DNA from: Candidatus Aerophobus profundus SCGC AAA252-L23
GTDB taxonomy: Bacteria; Aerophobota; Aerophobia; Aerophobales; Aerophobaceae
Reading direction: 5' to 3'
Assembly (NCBI GenBank): GCA_000402295.1
Contig: AQRW01000141.1
Location: forward strand, 1-20,169
Length of the DNA stretch: 20,169 nt
Below are positions 1-6,315 of this stretch, piece after piece. Within the stretch, counting starts at the first letter, position 1; every line of letters begins with the position of its first letter. The notes under the pieces are model-generated. The model made no database searches. It was not told the DNA's origin and saw only the letters and a list, made by a program, of their open reading frames with translations. Made by a program: the position numbers and the translations under genes.

Positions 1-95
1 TCATAACCAAGGGGCTAAAGCCTGCGGCTACCAGGTCATAACCAAGGGGCTAAAGCCTGCGGCTACCAGGTCATAACCAAGGGGCTAAAGCCTGC
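1..95. repeat. 35-bp tandem repeat, 2.7 copies, REP-like core
   Basis: Positions 1-35 and 36-70 are identical 35-bp units and 71-95 is a partial third unit; the array may continue to the left of the window. Each unit contains a GGCTAAAGCCTGCGGCTACC core. This is the reverse complement of the GGTAGCCGCAGGCTTTAGCC motif seen at 5442, 5477 and 9005, so the array is a tandem amplification of one REP-family element plus a short linker. There are no variable spacers, so it is not CRISPR. Confidence 0.9.
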
Positions 96-352
96 AAGTA
101 TCACTCTGTCTTGGCCAAAAAAAGGTTTCCTGAAGGACGCCCAAAGCTCCTGGACCTTACTTTTTAAGGAAACTTACCTGTTACACATACTATCAAATAA
201 TCCTGGAAATGAAAAGCAAAATCGCGATTTGATTATTTTTTCCATATTTGCTAAGGTATTGGTTCAGTAAGACAATCTGGGCCTAATGGTTCAAGATTGC
301 GGTGTGCTTCGTTACTTCAGTAAAATGTTACGTAGGCTAAAAAGGAGAGAAA
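96..352 (+). promoter_or_regulatory. hisF upstream region, weak promoter candidate
   Basis: I see no gene here. A 12-bp perfect palindrome, AAATCGCGATTT, lies near 221-232 and is followed by a T-rich run. The best promoter candidate for hisF is TTGCGG at about 297-302, an 18-bp spacer and TAAAAT at 321-326; the -35 is poor, so this is tentative. AAAGGAGAG at 341-349 is a clear Shine-Dalgarno site before the ATG at 353. Confidence 0.35.
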
Positions 353-1114
353 ATGGAGATAAAAAAGATTGTACCTTGTCTGGACATTAAAGGGGGAAGG
401 GTAGTAAAAGGAGTTCATTTTGTTGATCTCAAAGACGCGGCTGACCCGGTGGAGGTAGCCCAATTGTATGACAAGGAAGGGGCGGATGAACTTGCCTTTC
501 TGGATATCACTGCCACGGTGGAGGGAAGAAAGACTATGCAGGAGCTGGTAGAGAAAGTGGCCAGGGTAATTTCTATTCCTCTTATTGTGGGAGGCGGTAT
601 TTCTGAACTGGAGGATATCCAGATGCTTTTGGATAGGGGAGTTAGTAAAATATCCATTAACACAGCGGCGGTGAGGAATCCTGAGTTAATTGCCCAGGCG
701 GCCAAAAAGTTTGGGAAGGATGCTATCATAGTGGCTATTGATGCCAAAAAGACCGAGGTTACGGAATCTGGCTATGAGGTTTATGTAAAAGGAGGAAGGA
801 CTTCCACCGGAATCGACGCTATCCAGTGGGCTAAAAAAATGGAGGAGTTAGGGGCCGGAGAGTTACTCCCCACCAGCATGGATACTGATGGAGTCCAAGA
901 GGGTTATGACCTACCTCTTACCAGAGGAATTGCCGAGGCAGTTAAAATTCCAGTAATAGCCTCCGGAGGAGCCGGGACTCTGGAACATATTTACGAGGTT
1001 CTTACCAGAGGGAAAGCCACGGCTGCTTTAGCCGCTTCTATTTTCCATTTTCGCACTTATACTATTACTCAAGTTAAGGAATATCTTCGTCAGAGAGGGG
1101 TCCCGGTAAATTAA
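353..1114 (+). CDS. hisF: Imidazole glycerol phosphate synthase cyclase subunit HisF
   Basis: HisF is the cyclase subunit of imidazole glycerol phosphate synthase in cytoplasmic histidine biosynthesis. It uses ammonia from the partner HisH and PRFAR to make imidazole glycerol phosphate and AICAR. The protein is 253 aa, the normal family length, and spans a full (beta-alpha)8 barrel. The N-terminal VPCLDIKGGRVVKG contains catalytic Asp11, and VAIDAKK contains catalytic Asp130. The phosphate-binding glycine motifs GGGIS (80-84) and SGGAG (204-208) are present, as is the TSMDTDG loop (174-180). The residue before that loop is Pro173, where many HisF proteins have Leu. The ATG at 353 follows a good Shine-Dalgarno site. 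No hisH or other his gene is in the window, so it looks like an orphan or the last gene of a cluster to the left. Its stop lies 13 bp from the stop of the convergent ATPase gene. Confidence 0.97.
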   Translation: MEIKKIVPCLDIKGGRVVKGVHFVDLKDAADPVEVAQLYDKEGADELAFLDITATVEGRKTMQELVEKVARVISIPLIVGGGISELEDIQMLLDRGVSKISINTAAVRNPELIAQAAKKFGKDAIIVAIDAKKTEVTESGYEVYVKGGRTSTGIDAIQWAKKMEELGAGELLPTSMDTDGVQEGYDLPLTRGIAEAVKIPVIASGGAGTLEHIYEVLTRGKATAALAASIFHFRTYTITQVKEYLRQRGVPVN

Positions 1115-1127
1115 GATGTGTTCTGCC

Positions 1128-3455
1128 TCAAGGTAAGGATTCCAGAAAGATAGTTTGCCCGGGACAAAACTGAGAGGCAGTTTTCTTTATCTCATCTTTT
1201 ACTGAGAAATAGAGAATTTGCCAGCCTTGGTCAATTAGAGTAGCTAAGATTTTGAATTCTCTGGTTAGTCTTTTAGCATCGGCGGTGAGAAAGGCTTCAT
1301 CTAAGATGAAGAATGCGGGTTGCTTTTTTAGAATTATTCCTGCCAGAGCGATTCTGATGGTCATATAGAGTTGATCGTAAGTTCCCTGGCTGAGCTGATT
1401 GGCTCGTAAAATTTGTCCATCATTCTTAGTTACTTGTATTGTTTCTTCTTCGGGGTTAAATATTACTTTCCGGTATTTGCCTTCCGTAATCTTACGGAAA
1501 AGCTCGGAGATAAGACTTGTTTCGCCAAAAAGCTCATTAATGCGAGATTCCTCGTCTTTCTTTATTCTCTCGAATATGGAGATGGCCTTGATGGCCAGGT
1601 CAAAATCACTCTGAATTTTTTGAACAAAAGTCTGTAAAAACCTCTCCAATTCTTCAAGTTGATCAAGATTGTTTACGGTTATTTGGTAGTTCTCGTCCAG
1701 AAAGTTGCCTAGGGGAAGTTTAGCCGCCTCTTTCTCGAAATCACTTAATGTATCCCGGTGTTGTTTGAGTTTATTCTCTATCTCTTTGATCTCTTTCTTT
1801 AGGGTCTGATATTTAGATTGAGTCCGCTCAAGCCGAAATCTGTCAAAGGCTATTTCAACTTCGAGTTTCTGGGATTCTTTTAACTTACTAATTTCCTCTT
1901 TCCAGAAAGAAAGGCTCTCCTTGAGGTCATCTTTTCTTCCCAATTCATTAGCCAGGATCTCCATTTTGGTGGACATAGTCTTCTCGAACCCGCTTTTTTC
2001 CTTTAAACAGGTTTGAAAAGCGGCCAAATCATCAATTTTTAGAGCTTGAATTTGTTTTTTAGCTTCTTCCTCATACCCTTGGGTACTTTCAGTTTCCTGG
2101 CTAATTTTAGTCTGAAGAATCTTTAGGTTCTGATTAAGGCTGTCCAGCATTATTTCCTGTTCGTTGGTTCGGATTTTCATTTCCTCCCATTGACTTCTAA
2201 AATCAGCTATTTCCTTGAGCAACTTTAGGAGAGAGTTGGTCTCAATGCCGGAAGAAGCAGCCGTTTCCAGAATGGCTACTTCTTTCCCCTTGAGTTTGTT
2301 TAAGGTCCCCTTGAGGAAAATAAATTTTGTCAGGAAGAGGAAAAATATGAGGAGAGACACTCCTGGAGTTAACCAGCCCGTCCATCCAGGTTTTCCAAAC
2401 AAGTTTACCAGAATGGTAATACCAATAAATATTCCCAGGAATACGAGGGAAAGAGTTTTGTATAACCCCATATTTCTGGTTTTAGTTTCTTCTTCCTCCT
2501 TTCTCTGTTGAAAAACTGCTATCTTCTGACTGAGTCTCTCCAGAGCATCTTTTCTGTCATTTAAAGGTTGGAGCTTAGCTTTTAGTTCACTTAATATTTC
2601 TTTCTTTTCTTTAATCAGCTTCTTTTCTTCCAGAAGTTCTTCCTGGTTTTGTTTGAGAGAAGATTTTAGATGCTCGATTTTTGTATGAAGACGGATCACC
2701 TGATGGTATTTTTCCTCGGTGAAGGAGGCTAATTTCTCTAATTTATCCCTGCTTTCCTTCAGTCCAAGTAGGGCAGTCGCTAGTCGGGTGTATCTTTCCT
2801 TTTTTTCTGCTTTGGAGAGTTCTTCCATTTCTTTTTTCAGCTTCTCCCTGATTTCTTGTTTCTCTATGAGAGCACTTTCAAGTCTATCTAATTGTTTTTC
2901 TTTACCTTGCTTTCGGTACTGGATGATCCTTTGCAAAATATCCTGGGCTTTTTTCTTTTCTTCTGCTACCTTGTTATGATCGGCACTCTTGGAGAGGGAA
3001 GCCGCACTGGTAGGATTGGTCAGTCTTCCTTTATCTTGAAGAGCCTTCATCACTTTTTTTATCTGGTCAGTTTTTACTCCAGTTAGTTTATCAGTAATCT
3101 TTCTCAGGTAACTGGACTCTTTGGTAATGGTTAGGTCACTGTCCCTGATAACCAATACATTTCTTAAATCCTCGCTCTCTATTCCCAAATAATGCGAGAG
3201 AGTCCGCCGGGAGTTGATTTTTATTTCTTGACCGTCTGCCTCAAGAATGACGTAACCCTCGGGTTTTTCCTTGACCCGATCGAGATTTTTGAATTCTTTG
3301 AGTTTTCTTGAGAGAAACATTTTTAGAGTAGCATCCACCGTTAGGGTCTTTCCTGACTCATTCATTCCCATAATTAGCTGCCAACCATTTTTAGGTTTCA
3401 GAGTTTTGTTTTTTAGAGGGCCATATTTTCTTATATAGATTTCCTTAATTCTCAT
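1128..3455 (-). CDS. YhaN/Rad50-like coiled-coil ATPase with membrane hairpin
   Basis: This 775-aa protein has the split-ATPase design of the SMC/Rad50/SbcC superfamily. The N-terminus carries the Walker A motif GMNESGKT (30-37). Long charged coiled-coil stretches cover about 160-325 and 385-660. Near the C-terminus are an ABC-type signature LSQGTYDQL (from 688) and Walker B FFILDE (715-720). Two hydrophobic segments, about 333-353 and 361-382, sit mid-protein where Rad50 and SbcC carry a CxxC zinc hook; no CxxC is visible. A membrane hairpin between coiled coils is a feature I associate with the Bacillus YhaN group. The start ATG overlaps the stop of the upstream nuclease gene by ATGA (3452-3455), so the two are translationally coupled and probably form a nuclease-ATPase complex on DNA ends near the membrane. 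The exact cellular role is inferred. Confidence 0.85.
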   Translation of the reverse strand: MRIKEIYIRKYGPLKNKTLKPKNGWQLIMGMNESGKTLTVDATLKMFLSRKLKEFKNLDRVKEKPEGYVILEADGQEIKINSRRTLSHYLGIESEDLRNVLVIRDSDLTITKESSYLRKITDKLTGVKTDQIKKVMKALQDKGRLTNPTSAASLSKSADHNKVAEEKKKAQDILQRIIQYRKQGKEKQLDRLESALIEKQEIREKLKKEMEELSKAEKKERYTRLATALLGLKESRDKLEKLASFTEEKYHQVIRLHTKIEHLKSSLKQNQEELLEEKKLIKEKKEILSELKAKLQPLNDRKDALERLSQKIAVFQQRKEEEETKTRNMGLYKTLSLVFLGIFIGITILVNLFGKPGWTGWLTPGVSLLIFFLFLTKFIFLKGTLNKLKGKEVAILETAASSGIETNSLLKLLKEIADFRSQWEEMKIRTNEQEIMLDSLNQNLKILQTKISQETESTQGYEEEAKKQIQALKIDDLAAFQTCLKEKSGFEKTMSTKMEILANELGRKDDLKESLSFWKEEISKLKESQKLEVEIAFDRFRLERTQSKYQTLKKEIKEIENKLKQHRDTLSDFEKEAAKLPLGNFLDENYQITVNNLDQLEELERFLQTFVQKIQSDFDLAIKAISIFERIKKDEESRINELFGETSLISELFRKITEGKYRKVIFNPEEETIQVTKNDGQILRANQLSQGTYDQLYMTIRIALAGIILKKQPAFFILDEAFLTADAKRLTREFKILATLIDQGWQILYFSVKDEIKKTASQFCPGQTIFLESLP

Positions 3456-4504
3456 ATCTCACCCCTGGCTTCTAAATCGGAGAAAACTTCCATAACTATC
3501 CTCTCTATTTTCTCTTTTTCCTTCTTCTCGAGCTTAGACTCCCTCAATTTAGCCAGGAACTTCTGGAAAAGCCCGTTCTCCATTATTGCTGATATATTTC
3601 GGTATCGGTGGTCAACCGTCCGGATTCCTCCGGTAATGTTGGAAATTTCTTCTTTGAGCTGTCTCTCGCTGCTGTTAATGAATCCTTTTAACTGAACTTC
3701 AAGCTCAGCCTTTTTGAGGTTATGTTTGCTGATTTCTTGCCTGAGGGTTTCCAGGCCTTTTTCCTCCTCGAAGGGATGAAATACTACTTCTATTTGGTCA
3801 TAATAGAAGGTATCGAGAAATATAGGATGGATTGTTCCTTTAGTATCAATCAGAATAACCGATCTTCTTCCTTTTTCCTTCCGGGTAATGGAAACGGGAG
3901 AACCACTGTAGACGAACTGGGAATTTGTAGAAAGAGAATGAATTACACAGCGGGAATGAAAATGCCCGGCTAAGAGAAAGTCATATTTTAACTCAGCCAA
4001 TAAATCACTGGATAGAGGGAGATATCGGGGTTTTTCTTCCTCTCCAAAGTCCTCCTTTCTAATATCGGGAGCATCAAGAGTACAGTGGAGAAGGAGAATG
4101 TTGGTTTTTTCTTTGTCTCTGGCAACTTTAAGTTGGAGAAGTAAATCATGAATATTTCCTTCAAAGTAAGGGACTCCCACTATCCTTACTTCAGGAAAAT
4201 CCTTTATGGTATAAGGTCGGCTAATTAAGACTTCCACATCTTCACCAAAGTAAAGGTCGGTCCGGAAGGAATACTCATCGTGATTGCCCGGGATGATTAA
4301 AATCTTGAAAGGATTACCGGAGAAAAGGTTTCTTAATTCAGGTCTCAGCTTGCTGGCTGATAGAGGGTTATCAAAGAGATCTCCCGCGATTAAAAGCAGA
4401 TTTACTTCTTCTTTTCTACCCAAAGCTAAAACTTTTTTTAATGCCTCTAATCTCTCCGGTTTATCCTCTCTCAAGTGTAAATCTGAGGTGTGCAGTATTC
4501 TCAT
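3452..4504 (-). CDS. SbcD/Mre11/YhaO-like DNA metallophosphoesterase
   Basis: This 350-aa protein is a calcineurin-fold metallophosphoesterase of the Mre11/SbcD/YhaO type, expected to be a manganese-dependent DNA exo/endonuclease. All metal and catalytic motifs are visible: SDLH (Asp8, His10), GDLFD (Asp42), GNHDE (Asn74, His75), His140 in LLLHC, and GHFHS (His181, His183). The last 120 residues are charged and helix-rich, suited to binding the coiled-coil partner. Its length is close to that of short SbcD proteins. The gene lies directly upstream of the Rad50/YhaN-like ATPase with a 4-bp ATGA overlap, which supports a two-subunit complex for DNA end processing. The start ATG at 4504 has GGAGAGGG just upstream on the minus strand. 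Whether it serves repair, replication-fork maintenance or defence cannot be decided here. Confidence 0.92.
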   Translation of the reverse strand: MRILHTSDLHLREDKPERLEALKKVLALGRKEEVNLLLIAGDLFDNPLSASKLRPELRNLFSGNPFKILIIPGNHDEYSFRTDLYFGEDVEVLISRPYTIKDFPEVRIVGVPYFEGNIHDLLLQLKVARDKEKTNILLLHCTLDAPDIRKEDFGEEEKPRYLPLSSDLLAELKYDFLLAGHFHSRCVIHSLSTNSQFVYSGSPVSITRKEKGRRSVILIDTKGTIHPIFLDTFYYDQIEVVFHPFEEEKGLETLRQEISKHNLKKAELEVQLKGFINSSERQLKEEISNITGGIRTVDHRYRNISAIMENGLFQKFLAKLRESKLEKKEKEKIERIVMEVFSDLEARGEI

Positions 4505-4574
4505 TTACTTCCCTCTCCTTTTTGTCGTGGCGAGTCTAGCGAAGGTAGGCGTGGCTATCTTGGGTTTTGGCTAA

Positions 4575-4592
4575 GGGAGGCTTTAGCCTCCC
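4575..4592 (-). repeat. REP-like palindrome containing the LOG stop codon
   Basis: On the minus strand this reads GGGAGGCTAAAGCCTCCC, with 8-bp arms and an AA centre, the same layout as the other palindromes in the window. The TAA stop of the LOG gene (4583-4585) lies at its centre, and the last two Gly codons come from the left arm. No CTACC foot follows immediately. Confidence 0.75.
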
Positions 4593-5245
4593 ACTTCCTT
4601 GATAGTACTGTTTTTTACGATTCTTACCACTTCTTCAGGTTCATCAACAATACGAAAGAGTTCAAGGTCCTGAGGAGAAATCTTTCCCTGGGAGAGAAGA
4701 ACATCTTGAAACCACTCGGTCATTCTTCCCCAGAAGTCAGATCCAACTAAAATGAGAGGAAACGGTTTTATTTTATCCGTCTGAATGAGCTCGAGAGCTT
4801 CCAGAAATTCACTCAGGGTCCCGAACCCCCCGGGAAAAGTGACAAAAGCTATGGCATATTTAACGAACATTACCTTTCTGACGAAGAAATAGCGGAAGTT
4901 AAGAGGAAGTTTAACGTAAGGGTTAATTTCTTGTTCCTGGGGCAAGTCAATATCTAATCCTACTGAAATTCCACCGGCCTCAGTTGCTCCTCGGTTGGCT
5001 GCCTCCATGATTCCCGGACCTCCACCGGTGATGATGGAGAAACCCTCTTTAGCCAGAAGATAACCAGTCTGGCGGGCTTTAGCGTAGTCTGGATGATCAG
5101 TCCGGGTTCGAGTAGATCCGAAAATGGAAACTCCGGGGGGGATTCTGGCTAATTTGTCAAAACCTTCAGTAAACTCAGACATTATCCTGAAGATTCTCCA
5201 GGTATCCGTACCGGTAACGTCATCCACCACATATTCTCTGGCCAT
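4583..5245 (-). CDS. LOG family protein (cytokinin riboside monophosphate hydrolase-like)
   Basis: This 220-aa Rossmann-fold protein belongs to the LOG (Lonely Guy, formerly 'lysine decarboxylase-like', TIGR00730) family. Members hydrolyse nucleoside 5'-monophosphates to base and ribose 5-phosphate. The diagnostic motif PGGFGTLSE is at 138-146 and the nucleotide-binding motif GGGPGIMEAANRG is at 74-86. An N-terminal extension of about 35 residues precedes the first Rossmann strand. The ATG at 5245 follows AGGAGG (5251-5256 on the minus strand), and a good promoter lies at 5281-5309. It is the first gene of a likely minus-strand operon, 78 bp before the nuclease gene. A role in DNA metabolism with its neighbours is possible but unproven; nucleotide salvage or clean-up is the plain reading. 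Its C-terminus runs into a REP-like palindrome. Confidence 0.9.
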   Translation of the reverse strand: MAREYVVDDVTGTDTWRIFRIMSEFTEGFDKLARIPPGVSIFGSTRTRTDHPDYAKARQTGYLLAKEGFSIITGGGPGIMEAANRGATEAGGISVGLDIDLPQEQEINPYVKLPLNFRYFFVRKVMFVKYAIAFVTFPGGFGTLSEFLEALELIQTDKIKPFPLILVGSDFWGRMTEWFQDVLLSQGKISPQDLELFRIVDEPEEVVRIVKNSTIKEVGG

Positions 5246-5280
5246 TTTTACCTCCTAAAACTAAGTCATCTTTAATGGGG

Positions 5281-5309
5281 ATGTTATCATTTTTGCAAAA
5301 TCAGGTCAA
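5281..5309 (-). promoter_or_regulatory. Sigma70-type promoter of the LOG-nuclease-ATPase operon
   Basis: Read on the minus strand this is TTGACC (5304-5309), a 17-bp spacer, then TAACAT (5281-5286). A TG one base before the -10 box gives an extended -10. The predicted transcript starts near 5274, about 29 nt before the ATG and just ahead of the AGGAGG site. Confidence 0.65.
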
Positions 5310-5330
5310 ATTTGATTAAGGAAGATATCA

Positions 5331-5353
5331 GGGAGCTTAAAAGCTCCCCTACC
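5331..5353 (-). repeat. REP-like palindrome with CTACC foot
   Basis: GGGAGCTTAAAAGCTCCC (5331-5348) has perfect 8-bp arms around AA and is followed by CTACC. Read on the minus strand it is GTAG directly followed by a stem-loop, the same unit type as at 8911-8933. Confidence 0.8.
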
Positions 5354-5369
5354 CGCGGAGGAAATAGAG

Positions 5370-5392
5370 GCAGACGCACAGGTCTGCTCCTA
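5370..5392 (-). repeat. Divergent imperfect palindrome with CTCCTAC foot
   Basis: GCAGAC (5370-5375) and GTCTGC (5382-5387) form a 6-bp stem with a 6-nt loop, followed by TCCTAC. It shares the GTAG foot (minus strand) with the other palindromes but has a larger loop, so it may be a second subfamily. Confidence 0.6.
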
Positions 5393-5441
5393 CTTGCAAT
5401 GGAGGCAGTTTTGCGCTATTCTTTTTTAGTAAAGATAGAGT

Positions 5442-5460
5442 GGTAGCCGCAGGCTTTAGC
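5442..5460 (+). repeat. Truncated REP-like unit
   Basis: GGTAGCCGCAGGCTTTAGC matches the first 19 bp of the unit at 5477-5500 and 9005-9028 but breaks off before the right arm is complete. It lies 17 bp upstream of the intact copy, as expected for partial tandem duplication. Confidence 0.75.
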
Positions 5461-5476
5461 TCTTTTATGATGATCC

Positions 5477-5567
5477 GGTAGCCGCAGGCTTTAGCCTGCG
5501 TTTATTTGCGCAGCTTAAAAGCTGCGACTACCATAACCCTTTGCGCAACCTAAGGGTTGCGGCTACC
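5477..5567. repeat. Composite REP element: inverted pair plus third unit
   Basis: Three hairpins in a row. First, GGTAGC then CGCAGGCTTTAGCCTGCG (5483-5500). After TTTATTTG comes CGCAGCTTAAAAGCTGCG (5509-5526) followed by ACTACC. A third, CGCAACCTAAGGGTTGCG (5544-5561), is followed by GCTACC. The first unit has GTAG on the plus strand; the second and third have it on the minus strand, so units one and two face each other as an inverted pair. The whole lies between the divergently transcribed LOG and GT2 genes. The 3' flank to about 5588 resembles the flank of the copy at 9005. Confidence 0.88.
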
Positions 5568-5624
5568 TTTGTAAAATGTAAACTATTACCTATTTCCTTC
5601 GGTTTTGAGGTGAGGTGACCCAGG

Positions 5625-6311
5625 ATGAAAGTATCCGTAGTCATACCGGTCTATAATGAGGTGGGGACAATTGAAAGAATCGTCTCACGAGTGCAGGCGA
5701 TTCGGCTGAAGAAAGAGATAATCATTGTGGACGACGGTTCCACCGATGGGACAGGTGAGCGATTGAAAGAGATTAACCGGGAGCAAGAAAATGTGAAAGT
5801 GCTGTACCACACCTGGAACCAGGGGAAAGGTGCTGCGCTACGAACAGCTTTTCATTCGGTGACTGGTGACATCGTCATCATCCAGGATGCTGATTTGGAA
5901 TATGATCCCCGGGAATATCCCCGACTGTTAAAGCCCATACTTGATGGTAGGGCGGATGTCGTCTATGGTTCTCGATTCCTTGGAGGTCCGGACCGCAGGC
6001 CATTTTTGTGGCATCGTGTGGGCAACAGATTCCTTACATTTCTCTCCAGGGCTATGACCAACTTAGACCTCACCGATATGGAAACCGGTTACAAAGTGTT
6101 TAGACGGCAAGTACTTAAAGAAATGACCCTTAAATCGAACCGCTTTGGATTTGAACCTGAGTTTACGGCCAAGATAGCTAAAAAGAAATTGCGGGTGTAT
6201 GAAGTTCCCATAAGTTACCACCACCGTAGTTATGCGGAAGGCAAAAAGATCAACTGGAAAGATGGCCTTGTAGCTATCTTAGCCATTCTCTGGTTCAGAT
6301 TTTTTGATTAG
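5625..6311 (+). CDS. GT2 glycosyltransferase, polyprenyl-phosphate sugar synthase-like
   Basis: This 228-aa protein is a family-2 glycosyltransferase of the DPM1/polyprenyl-phosphate mannose or glucose synthase type. It has the GT-A fold opening SVVIPVYNE (4-12), the nucleotide-binding IIVDDGSTDGT (Asp36, Asp37) and the metal-binding QDADLEYDP (Asp88, Asp90). The downstream YGSRF and DMETGYKVFRR segments are typical of this group. There is no C-terminal membrane domain; the last residues are hydrophobic (LVAILAILWFRFFD). The ATG at 5625 follows a GAGGTGAGGTGA purine-rich site. The next gene starts within or just after its stop codon and encodes an ArnT/GT39-like membrane transferase. The pair therefore probably charges a polyprenyl carrier with a sugar on the cytoplasmic face and then uses that carrier as donor outside. 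The sugar identity is not readable. Confidence 0.9.
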   Translation: MKVSVVIPVYNEVGTIERIVSRVQAIRLKKEIIIVDDGSTDGTGERLKEINREQENVKVLYHTWNQGKGAALRTAFHSVTGDIVIIQDADLEYDPREYPRLLKPILDGRADVVYGSRFLGGPDRRPFLWHRVGNRFLTFLSRAMTNLDLTDMETGYKVFRRQVLKEMTLKSNRFGFEPEFTAKIAKKKLRVYEVPISYHHRSYAEGKKINWKDGLVAILAILWFRFFD

Positions 6312-6315
6312 AAAA

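Noticed and set aside
1..95. CRISPR array
   Set aside because: The 35-bp units are directly adjacent and identical, with no unique spacers.
1128..5245. Anti-phage defence island
   Set aside because: A nuclease-ATPase pair could suggest defence, but the pair matches housekeeping SbcCD/YhaNO types and no other defence gene, integrase or phage gene is nearby.
6304..6315. TTG start for the GT39-like gene
   Set aside because: It overlaps the GT2 stop and has no Shine-Dalgarno; the in-frame ATG at 6316 is simpler, though the choice is not certain.
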